Source of the DNA: Acanthamoeba sp. SK_2022b
Taxonomy: Eukaryota > Discosea > Longamoebia > Acanthamoebidae
Assembly (NCBI GenBank): GCA_027943245.1
Contig: JANDJZ010001671.1
Coordinates: 1-13,792 of the forward strand
Direction of reading: 5' to 3'
Length of the DNA stretch: 13,792 nucleotides
Position numbers and translations under genes: made by a program. Each line of letters opens with the position of its first letter. The stretch's first letter is position 1. The notes under the pieces are model-generated. The model was given only the letters and a program-made list of their open reading frames with translations. It had not been told where the DNA came from and made no database searches. Below are positions 7,171 to 13,305 of the stretch, piece after piece.

Positions 7171-7202
7171 AGTTAGCACAGGTAATGAACTATGCTAAGT
7201 AA
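7169..7202. promoter_or_regulatory. marR promoter with candidate MarR operator (AT-rich inverted repeat)
   Basis: Arms TTAGTTAGCA (7169-7178) and TGCTAAGTAA (7193-7202) are complementary at 9 of 10 positions. A nested pair, TAGTT (7170-7174) / AACTA (7188-7192), lies inside. The stretch is strikingly AT-rich for this window. It contains TATGCT (7191-7196), a -10-like hexamer ending 6 nt before the GTG at 7203. A MarR dimer here would shut off its own operon, including the exporter. Binding is inferred. Confidence 0.55.
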
Positions 7203-7616
7203 GTGCCTACCGATGCGCAGAAGCTCGCGACGTCCGTCGCCCGGCTGAACCGCCGGCTGCGGCAGGAGCGCCACTCGGCGATGACCGCCACGCAGCTGTC
7301 GGTGCTGGGCACGGTGCGTCTCCTCGGCCCCTGCACCCCATCGCAGGTGGCCCACCGGGAGCGGGTCAGCCCGCCCTCGGTGACGCGGACCATCGGCTGC
7401 CTCGTCGACGACGGGCTGCTCCTGCGGGAGCCGCACCCCGACGACGGCCGCCAGGTGCTGGTCCGCCTGTCCGACAAGGGCGAGGACGTCCTCGCCGAGG
7501 AGCGCGCCCGGCGCGACGCCTGGCTGGACCGCCGCATGCGCGCGCTGTCCACCGACGAGCGAGCCGTCCTGCGCAGGGCGACCGTCCTGTTCGACCGTCT
7601 TTCCGAGAGCGAGTGA
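7203..7616 (+). CDS. MarR-family transcriptional regulator
   Basis: A 137-residue winged-helix protein of normal MarR length. The recognition region is at about 45-68 (TPSQVAHRERVSPPSVTRTIGCLV) and the wing carries the classic D80-D-G-R83, followed by a C-terminal dimerisation helix. It probably represses itself and the downstream MFS gene and is released by a small toxic ligand; the ligand cannot be read from sequence. The GTG start at 7203 is supported by the -10 hexamer 6 nt upstream and by lack of any other start near the family N-terminus; there is no Shine-Dalgarno. Its stop overlaps the MFS start (GTGA, 4 bp), so the two genes form a translationally coupled operon. Confidence 0.88.
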   Translation: MPTDAQKLATSVARLNRRLRQERHSAMTATQLSVLGTVRLLGPCTPSQVAHRERVSPPSVTRTIGCLVDDGLLLREPHPDDGRQVLVRLSDKGEDVLAEERARRDAWLDRRMRALSTDERAVLRRATVLFDRLSESE

Positions 7617-8920
7617 TCCGTACGAGCCCCACCTTCAAGGCCCTGGCCGTCCCCAACTACCGCACCTACGCCGCCGGCGCGATCGTCTCCAACGTCGGCA
7701 CCTGGATGCAGCGCGTCGCGCAGGACTGGCTGGTGCTGGTCCTGACCGGCAGCGGCACGGCCCTCGGCCTGGTCACCGGGCTCCAGCTCCTCCCCGCCCT
7801 GCTCTTCTCCCCGCTGGCCGGCGTCGTCGCCGACCGGTTCCCCAAGCGCCGCGTCCTCATGTGGACGCAGGTCGCGATGGCCGCGCCGGCGATCGTCCTG
7901 GGCGTCCTGGCCGTCACCGGCGTCGTGCAGACCTGGCACGTCTACGTCATCGCCTTCCTGTTCGGCGTCGCGACCGCGTTCGACGCGCCCGCGCGCCAGT
8001 CGTTCGTGGGCGAGATGGTCTCCCGCGACGACCTGCCCAACGCCGTCGGCCTCAACTCGGCGTCGTTCAACGCCGCCCGCATGATCGGTCCGGCCGTCGC
8101 CGGCCTGCTCATCGCCGCGCTCGGCTCGGGCGCCGCGGCCGCCGGCTGGGTCATCCTGGTCAACGGCCTGAGCTACTTCGCCGTGCTGTGGTCGATGACC
8201 CGCCTGGACGTCGACCAGCTGCACCCGGCCCCGGTGTCGCGCCGCGGCAAGGGCGCCGTGCGCGACGGCGTCCGGTACGTGCGCTCGCGCCCGGACCTGG
8301 TGCTGACGCTGACGACCGTGTTCTTCGTCGGCACCTTCGGCATGAACTTCCAGATGACGAGCGCGCTCATGGCCACCGACGTGTTCGGCAAGGGCGCGGG
8401 GGAGTACGGCGTGCTCGGCTCGATCATGGCGATCGGCTCGCTGGCCGGCGCGCTCATCGCCGCCCGCCGGGCCCGGCCGCGGCTGCGGCTCGTCGTCGGT
8501 GCCGCGCTGATGTTCGCGGTGCTGGAGATCGCCGCGGGCCTCATGCCGACCTACCTCACCTACGCGCTGATCCTGCCGTTCGTGGGCCTGGCCGCCCTGA
8601 CCATGGTCACCGCGGCGAACGCGACGATCCAGATGACGTCCGACCCGGAGATGCGCGGCCGCGTGGCGGCGCTGTACCTGATGGTCTTCATGGGCGGCGG
8701 CCCGGTCGGCTCGCCGTTCATCGGCTGGGTGGGCGAGGAGCTCGGCGGTCGTTGGTCGCTGCTCGCCGGCGGCGGCATCGTGCTGGTCGCGGTGTCGATC
8801 GCGACGGCCCTGTACCTGCGGGCCCACCCGGTGACGCTGCGCTGGCGCCGGCCGGTCAGCCCCGCGGTGCTGGCGGTCGGGCGCGAGCGCGCCGAGCAGA
8901 CCGCGTCGCTGGCGTCCTGA
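7613..8920 (+). CDS. MFS transporter, probable drug/metabolite exporter (MFS_3/EntS-like)
   Basis: A 435-residue integral membrane protein with about 10-12 hydrophobic segments. Motif A of the major facilitator superfamily sits between TM2 and TM3 (G70-V-V-A-D74-R75-F-P-K78-R79-R80). The N-terminal NYRTYAAGAIVSNVGTWMQR and QDWLVLVLTGSGTALG are characteristic of the DHA3/EntS-like 'transmembrane secretion effector' group. A proton-driven efflux role is therefore likely; the substrate is unknown. GTG 7613 overlaps the marR stop by 4 bp, giving a regulator-exporter operon of the common MarR-controlled efflux type. The gene ends 3 bp from the convergent SHOCT gene, and a hairpin inside that gene (8935-8966) may end the transcript. 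Confidence 0.9.
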   Translation: MIRTSPTFKALAVPNYRTYAAGAIVSNVGTWMQRVAQDWLVLVLTGSGTALGLVTGLQLLPALLFSPLAGVVADRFPKRRVLMWTQVAMAAPAIVLGVLAVTGVVQTWHVYVIAFLFGVATAFDAPARQSFVGEMVSRDDLPNAVGLNSASFNAARMIGPAVAGLLIAALGSGAAAAGWVILVNGLSYFAVLWSMTRLDVDQLHPAPVSRRGKGAVRDGVRYVRSRPDLVLTLTTVFFVGTFGMNFQMTSALMATDVFGKGAGEYGVLGSIMAIGSLAGALIAARRARPRLRLVVGAALMFAVLEIAAGLMPTYLTYALILPFVGLAALTMVTAANATIQMTSDPEMRGRVAALYLMVFMGGGPVGSPFIGWVGEELGGRWSLLAGGGIVLVAVSIATALYLRAHPVTLRWRRPVSPAVLAVGRERAEQTASLAS

Positions 8921-8923
8921 CGC

Positions 8924-9223
8924 TCAGAGGTCGGCGAGCGCCGCGGCCCGGGCCGAGCGGCGCTCGTCGTCGTCGATGAGGCCGCGCGCGTGCAGGTCGT
9001 CGATCTGGGCGAGGCGCTCCTCGAGCGAGCGCGACGGCTCGACCAGGCGGCTGGTCAGCACCCGCGAGTACGCGGTGGTCTGGAGCGTGAACGGGTCGAG
9101 CCCGTGGCGCCGGGCCTCGCGGAAGTTCCGGACGATGACCCAGACGCACCCGCCGAGCACGGCCACGAGGAACAGCGCGCCCAGCAGCGTGAACAGCGTG
9201 TAGGTCAGCGTGAACCCGGACAT
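8924..9223 (-). CDS. Small membrane protein with C-terminal SHOCT domain
   Basis: A 99-residue protein with one N-terminal transmembrane segment (about 8-32). A basic juxtamembrane stretch (RNFREARRHGLDPF) and a short linker follow. The C-terminal SHOCT-like domain is at about 66-99 (LEERLAQIDDLHARGLIDDDE plus an Ala-rich tail). SHOCT domains are thought to mediate oligomerisation; no biochemical function can be given. The topology is probably N-out with the SHOCT domain in the cytoplasm. ATG 9223 is supported by TACCGT ending 6 nt upstream on the minus strand. GGGG is only 2 nt from the ATG, too close to be a normal Shine-Dalgarno. The gene is divergent from the amidohydrolase and convergent with the MFS gene. 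Confidence 0.75.
   Translation of the reverse strand: MSGFTLTYTLFTLLGALFLVAVLGGCVWVIVRNFREARRHGLDPFTLQTTAYSRVLTSRLVEPSRSLEERLAQIDDLHARGLIDDDERRSARAAALADL
8935..8966. terminator. Hairpin after the MFS gene, inside the SHOCT gene's 3' end
   Basis: Perfect 10-bp arms CGAGCGCCGC (8935-8944) and GCGGCGCTCG (8957-8966) around a loop containing the palindrome GGCCCGGGCC. It begins 15 nt after the MFS stop and lies wholly in the last codons of the opposing gene, since the two stops are only 3 bp apart. Codon constraints (Ala/Arg-rich tail) could also create such repeats, so confidence is moderate. Confidence 0.4.
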
Positions 9224-9229
9224 GTCCCC

Positions 9230-9235
9230 ACGGTA
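9230..9235 (-). promoter_or_regulatory. SHOCT gene -10 element (TACCGT), leaderless geometry
   Basis: Minus-strand TACCGT followed by GGGGAC and ATG at 9223. It is the same hexamer and the same 6-nt spacing as for sdhC. No -35 recognised. Confidence 0.45.
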
Positions 9236-9311
9236 GTCGCGCGGCCGGCGGCGGGCTCGTCCGAGCGCGTCCCGGGTGGTGGACGAACGAGGCAGACGTG
9301 GCCGGCGGCGA

Positions 9312-9317
9312 TACCCT
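9312..9317 (+). promoter_or_regulatory. Amidohydrolase -10 element (TACCCT)
   Basis: TACCCT ends 7 nt before the ATG at 9325. The intervening GGGAG is only 2 nt from the start codon, too close for a normal Shine-Dalgarno, so a leaderless or near-leaderless mRNA is likely. Confidence 0.45.
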
Positions 9318-9324
9318 GGGAGCC

Positions 9325-10497
9325 ATGACGACGTCGGCCGAGCGGATCAAGCACGCGGTCGATCACCTGACCCCCGACCTCGTCTCGCTGCGCCGAGACC
9401 TGCACGCCTACCCCGAGCTGTCGTGGCAGGAGGAGCGCACCACCGACGTCGTCGCGTCCTGGCTCGACAAGGCCTCCATCGCCCACACCCGGCTCGGCGA
9501 CAGCGGCCTGACCGCCGACATCGGCCCCGAGGACGCGCCCGTCGTGTGCCTGCGCGCCGACCTGGACGCGCTGCCGCTCGAGGACACCACCAAGGACCCC
9601 TGGCGGTCGACCGTCCCGGGCGTCGCCCACGCCTGCGGCCACGACGTGCACGTCTCGGCGCTGGTCGGCGCCGGCCTGGCCCTGGCCGAGCTGAACGCGC
9701 ACGAGCCGCTGCCCACCCGCGTGCGACTGCTGTTCCAGCCGGCCGAGGAGGTCATGCCCGGCGGCGCGCTGCAGGTCATGTCCGGCGGGGCGCTGCGCGG
9801 CGTGACCCGCATCTTCGCCCTGCACTGCGACCCGTCGCTCGACGTGGGGCGGGTGGGCCTGCGCGAGGGCCCCATCACCGGCGCGTCCGACCGCATCACC
9901 ATCGTGCTCAGCGGCCGCGGCGGCCACACGTCCCGCCCGCACCTCACCGAGGACCTCACCTACGCGCTCGGCTCGCTCATCACCCAGCTGCCCGCCGCGC
10001 TGTCGCGCCGCTTCGACCCGCGGGCCGGCGCCAGCCTGGTCTGGGGCCAGGTCCGCTCGGGCGTCGCGGCCAACGTCATCCCGGCCAGCGGCGAGCTGAG
10101 CGGCACCCTGCGCATGCTCGACGCGAACGCCTGGCACCAGGCCGAGCACCTCGTCCGCGGGCTCATCAGCGACATCGTCAAGCCCTACGGCGTCAGCGCC
10201 GACGTGCACTACACGCGCGGCGTGCCGCCGGTCGTCAACGACTTCGGCGCCACGCAGGTGCTGCGCCAGGCGGTCGCCGACGCGCTCGGTCCGGCCGCGG
10301 TCGCTACCACGATGCAGTCGCTGGGCGGCGAGGACTTCGCCTGGTACGTCGAGTCCATCCCCGGCGCGATGGGCCGGCTCGGCACTCGCACCCCGGACGG
10401 ACCCACCTACGACCTGCACCAGGGCAACCTGCGGGTCGACGAGGCGGCCATCGCCGTCGGGGCCACGGTCATGGCCTGCGCCGCCATCCAGCCCTGA
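9325..10497 (+). CDS. M20D-family amidohydrolase (hippurate hydrolase/aminoacylase-like metallopeptidase)
   Basis: A 390-residue zinc or manganese hydrolase that cleaves amide bonds of N-acyl amino acids or related compounds; the substrate is not determinable. Family marks in order are LRRDLHAYPELS (22-33), RADLDALP (77-84), H102-A-C104-G-H106-D-V-H (metal ligands C104 and H106), FQPAEE with E141/E142, LHCDP with H167, the dimerisation domain around SGRGGHTSRPH, and a C-terminal H365 in LHQGN. All expected metal-binding residues are present. The frame allows a GTG at 9298, but ATG 9325 fits the family N-terminus and the -10 hexamer. The next gene starts 106 bp later with its own leader. Position before a nucleoside-type transporter suggests scavenging, but no direct link is shown. 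Confidence 0.9.
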   Translation: MTTSAERIKHAVDHLTPDLVSLRRDLHAYPELSWQEERTTDVVASWLDKASIAHTRLGDSGLTADIGPEDAPVVCLRADLDALPLEDTTKDPWRSTVPGVAHACGHDVHVSALVGAGLALAELNAHEPLPTRVRLLFQPAEEVMPGGALQVMSGGALRGVTRIFALHCDPSLDVGRVGLREGPITGASDRITIVLSGRGGHTSRPHLTEDLTYALGSLITQLPAALSRRFDPRAGASLVWGQVRSGVAANVIPASGELSGTLRMLDANAWHQAEHLVRGLISDIVKPYGVSADVHYTRGVPPVVNDFGATQVLRQAVADALGPAAVATTMQSLGGEDFAWYVESIPGAMGRLGTRTPDGPTYDLHQGNLRVDEAAIAVGATVMACAAIQP

Positions 10498-10603
10498 GCG
10501 GCCGATTGTTACAACTTGGTTGACGGTGCCAGGCGGACGAGCGCCTGAGGTTAGGGTGCCTCCTGGGGCCCGGGCGGGCCCTCGTCCTTGAGGAGGAAAC
10601 ATC
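10498..10603 (+). promoter_or_regulatory. Leader and probable promoter of the BMP transporter operon
   Basis: This 106-bp gap holds several elements. TTGTTACAA (10506-10514) is a small palindrome, and GTTAC-N6-GTTGAC (10508-10524) is a loose direct repeat containing TTGACG. A 6-bp hairpin, CAGGCG/CGCCTG, spans 10530-10547. TAGGGT (10552-10557) is a possible -10. GGGCCC/GGGCCC (10566-10571 with 10576-10581) is a GC hairpin. AGGAGG (10591-10596) is a strong Shine-Dalgarno 7 nt before the TTG start. CCTCCT (10559-10564) is exactly complementary to it. The true transcription start is unknown, so which structures are transcribed is open. Confidence 0.5.
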
Positions 10604-11668
10604 TTGCGTCGTCTGACCAAAACCGCCGCCGTCGCCGGCGTGGTCGCCCTCGTGCTCGCGGGTGCGGCTTGTTCCAAGAAGAGCGATGACACCGCGTCCA
10701 CCGAGTCCGGTGGCGAGAACTGCGTCGAGAAGACCAGCGACATGAAGGTCGGCATGGCCTTCGACGTGGGCGGTGAGGGCGACCAGTCGTTCAACGACTC
10801 CGCCGCCAAGGGCATGAAGAAGGCCGCGTGCGAGTTCGGCTTCGAGTTCCAGACCGCCGAGGCGCAGGACGGCGAGGCCGAGTCGGCGCGTGAGGGCCGT
10901 CTGCAGGAGCTCGTCGACGCCGGCTACAACCCCGTCATCGCCGTGGGCTTCGCCTACAGCGCGTCGGTCGGCAAGGTCGCCACGGAGAACCCGGACGTCA
11001 GCTTCGCGATCGTCGACGACGCCGTCGAGGGCAAGAACATCACCAACCTGCTGTTCGCCGAGGAGCAGGGCTCGTTCCTGGTCGGCGCGGCGGCCGCGCT
11101 CAAGAGCGAGTCGGGCAACGTCGGCTTCGTCGGCGGTGTCGAGACCGAGCTCATCCAGAAGTTCGAGGCCGGCTTCGTCGCCGGTGCCAAGGCGGTCAAG
11201 CCCGACATCAAGGTCCAGACCCGCTACCTGACGCAGCCGCCGGACTTCAGCGGCTTCGGTGACCCGGCCAAGGGCAAGACCGCGGCCGAGGGCATGTTCG
11301 ACGCGGGCGCCGACATCGTCTACCACGCGGCCGGCGGCTCCGGCGGCGGCGTGTTCGAGGCCGCCAAGGCCGCGGGCGAGGGCAACTGGGCCATCGGCGT
11401 CGACTCCGACCAGGCGCTCACCGCCGACGACTCGGTCAAGGACATCATCCTGACCTCGATGGTCAAGAACATCGACGTCGCGGTGCACGAGTTCCTCAAG
11501 AACGTCCACGACGGTGCGGTCAAGACCGGCCCGCAGGTGTACGACCTGGCGTCGAACGGCGTCGGCTACTCGACGACCGGCGACCACCTCAAGGACGTCG
11601 CCGACCAGCTCGAGGACTACAAGCAGCAGATCGTGGACGGCAAGATCGAGGTCCCCACGAAGCCGTGA
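10604..11668 (+). CDS. BMP-family ABC transporter substrate-binding lipoprotein (nucleoside-type)
   Basis: A 354-residue extracytoplasmic lipoprotein that would capture substrate, probably a nucleoside, for the ABC transporter encoded next. The N-terminus has a basic start (MRRLTK), a hydrophobic core and a lipobox-like LAGAAC with C23 as the lipidated cysteine; residue -3 is glycine, slightly atypical. The BMP/PnrA fold follows from about residue 45, with GMAFDVGGEGDQSFND (nucleoside-site D and FN), VIAVGF, EQGSFLVGAAAALKS, and GVDSDQA near the C-terminus. TTG 10604 is chosen because AGGAGG sits 7 nt upstream and the signal peptide starts there. Homologues such as PnrA and RnsB bind purine or mixed nucleosides; the exact ligand here is inferred. 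A hairpin separates it from the ATPase gene. Confidence 0.92.
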   Translation: MRRLTKTAAVAGVVALVLAGAACSKKSDDTASTESGGENCVEKTSDMKVGMAFDVGGEGDQSFNDSAAKGMKKAACEFGFEFQTAEAQDGEAESAREGRLQELVDAGYNPVIAVGFAYSASVGKVATENPDVSFAIVDDAVEGKNITNLLFAEEQGSFLVGAAAALKSESGNVGFVGGVETELIQKFEAGFVAGAKAVKPDIKVQTRYLTQPPDFSGFGDPAKGKTAAEGMFDAGADIVYHAAGGSGGGVFEAAKAAGEGNWAIGVDSDQALTADDSVKDIILTSMVKNIDVAVHEFLKNVHDGAVKTGPQVYDLASNGVGYSTTGDHLKDVADQLEDYKQQIVDGKIEVPTKP

Positions 11669-11680
11669 TCCGGCTCTGAC

Positions 11681-11720
11681 CCGGGCCCGGGGCGTCGCGT
11701 ACCGTGACCCCCGGGCCCGG
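11681..11720 (+). terminator. Intra-operon hairpin between lipoprotein and ATPase genes
   Basis: Perfect 12-bp arms CCGGGCCCGGGG (11681-11692) and CCCCGGGCCCGG (11709-11720) with a 16-nt loop, followed by CTTTGT. It lies 12 nt after the lipoprotein stop. A partial terminator or a 3'-end stabiliser here would give more binding protein than ATPase or permease, as is common in ABC operons. Read-through level is unknown. Confidence 0.6.
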
Positions 11721-11763
11721 CTTTGTCCCTCGGCCCCGTCCGAGCCCCCGAGAGAGGAGAGTC

Positions 11764-13305
11764 GTGAGCGACTCCGTGACCGCGCCTGCCGGCGAGGTGG
11801 TCGTCCGACTGCGCGACATCGGCAAGACCTTCCCGGGCGTCGTGGCGAACCACGACGTCAACATCGACGTGCGTCGCGGCACCGTCCACGCCGTCGTCGG
11901 CGAGAACGGCGCCGGCAAGTCGACGCTCATGAAGATCCTCTACGGGGTCCAGAAGCCCGACTCGGGCACGATCGAGATCGGCGGCGAGCAGGTCTCCCTG
12001 TCCTCGCCGGCCGACGCGATCGCCGCCGGCGTCGGCATGGTCTTCCAGCACTTCATGCTGGCCGACAACCTGACCGTGCTGGAGAACGTCGTCCTGGGCG
12101 CCGAGAAGCTGCACGGCATCGGCGACGGCGCCCGCCAGCGCGTGGTCGAGCTGTCCCGCACCTACGGCCTGGAGGTCGACCCCGACGTGCTCGTCGAGGA
12201 CCTCGGCGTGGGGGCCCGCCAGCGCGTGGAGATCCTCAAGGTCCTCTACCGCGGCGCGAAGGTGATCATCCTCGACGAGCCCACCGCGGTGCTCGTCCCG
12301 CAGGAGGTCGACGAGCTGTTCGACAACCTGCGCGAGCTCAAGGCCGAGGGCCTGGCCGTCATCTTCATCTCGCACAAGCTCGATGAGGTGCTCTCGGTCG
12401 CCGACGAGGTCACCGTCGTGCGTCGCGGCACCACCGTCGACACCGTTCCCGCCGGCTCGGTCACCTCGCGCCAGCTGGCCGAGATGATGGTCGGCTCCGA
12501 GCTGCCCAGCCCGGCCACCGAGACGTCCACCGTCACCGACGTCGTCGTGCTCGACGTCCAGGACCTGACGCTCACCGCGCCGGGCAGCGAGCGCCGGCTG
12601 CTCGACGGCATCGACCTGACCATCCACCGTGGCGAGATCCTGGGCATCGCCGGCGTCGAGGGCAACGGCCAGGCCGAGCTCGTCGAGGCGATCATGGGCA
12701 TGCGCCCGGGCGCCACCGGCCGCGTCTCGCTCGGCGGCGAGGACCTCACCGGACGCTCCACGCGCGAGCGCCGCGAGGCCGGCATCGGCTACGTCCCCGA
12801 GGACCGTCACCGCCACGGCCTGCTGCTGGACGCCCCGCTGTGGGAGAACCGCGTGCTCGGCCACCAGACCCGGCGTCCGGTCGTCAAGGGCGCGCTGGTC
12901 GACCGGGCCGGCGCCCGCACCGACACCCAGCGCATCGTCGAGGAGTACGACGTCCGCACGCCGGGCATCGACACCCTGGCCCGGGCCCTGTCCGGCGGCA
13001 ACCAGCAGAAGCTCATCGTCGGGCGCGAGATGTCCGGCGACCCGGTGCTGCTCATCGCCGCCCACCCGACGCGCGGCGTCGACGTGGGTGCACAGGCCGC
13101 CATCTGGGGCCACATCAAGCGCGCCCGCCGCGACGGCCTGGCCGTGCTGCTGATCTCGGCCGACCTCGACGAGCTCATCGGCCTGTCCGACACCATCTCG
13201 GTGCTGCTGCGCGGACGCCTGGTCCGCAGCTTCGACCCCGAGCACGTGACCCCCGAAGACCTCGGCTCGGCGATGACCGGTGCCGCGGAAGGAGAGGCTC
13301 GATGA
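11764..13305 (+). CDS. ABC transporter ATP-binding protein, tandem NBDs (nucleoside/sugar type)
   Basis: A 513-residue cytoplasmic ATPase with two fused nucleotide-binding domains, as in RbsA/MglA and the BMP-linked YufO group. NBD1 has Walker A G46-ENGAGKST54, Q-loop VFQHFMLA, signature LGVGARQRVEI and Walker B VIILDEP (167-173, catalytic E172). NBD2 has a degenerate Walker A (GVEGNGQAE, 297-305), the canonical signature L409-SGGNQQ415, and LLIAAHPTRG lacking the usual D-E pair. The family normally has one degenerate site, so this is not damage. GTG 11764 is chosen because GAGGAG (11754-11759) lies just upstream and the protein then starts close to the domain; a start at 11704 would lie beside the hairpin. 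The stop overlaps the permease ATG by 4 bp. Confidence 0.92.
   Translation: MSDSVTAPAGEVVVRLRDIGKTFPGVVANHDVNIDVRRGTVHAVVGENGAGKSTLMKILYGVQKPDSGTIEIGGEQVSLSSPADAIAAGVGMVFQHFMLADNLTVLENVVLGAEKLHGIGDGARQRVVELSRTYGLEVDPDVLVEDLGVGARQRVEILKVLYRGAKVIILDEPTAVLVPQEVDELFDNLRELKAEGLAVIFISHKLDEVLSVADEVTVVRRGTTVDTVPAGSVTSRQLAEMMVGSELPSPATETSTVTDVVVLDVQDLTLTAPGSERRLLDGIDLTIHRGEILGIAGVEGNGQAELVEAIMGMRPGATGRVSLGGEDLTGRSTRERREAGIGYVPEDRHRHGLLLDAPLWENRVLGHQTRRPVVKGALVDRAGARTDTQRIVEEYDVRTPGIDTLARALSGGNQQKLIVGREMSGDPVLLIAAHPTRGVDVGAQAAIWGHIKRARRDGLAVLLISADLDELIGLSDTISVLLRGRLVRSFDPEHVTPEDLGSAMTGAAEGEAR

Noticed and set aside
7190..8827. 545-codon minus-strand frame antisense to marR and the MFS gene
   Set aside because: No recognisable domain and antisense-type composition; the + strand genes have full family motifs.
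9205..10815. 536-codon minus-strand frame antisense to the amidohydrolase
   Set aside because: Shadow of the M20 gene, with low-complexity composition and no domain or credible start signal.
11700..11705. TACCGT hexamer before the ATPase gene as another promoter
   Set aside because: It lies in the loop of the intra-operon hairpin with no start codon at the leaderless distance; the ATPase gene has its own Shine-Dalgarno at 11754-11759.
12652..13075. Degenerate Walker A and missing D-E pair in the second NBD of the ABC ATPase, as possible gene decay
   Set aside because: One catalytically weak site is normal for the tandem sugar/nucleoside ABC ATPases; the signature motif and overall length are intact.
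11617..13245. 542-codon minus-strand frame antisense to the ABC ATPase
   Set aside because: Shadow of a gene with intact ABC motifs; composition is typical of antisense in GC-rich DNA.
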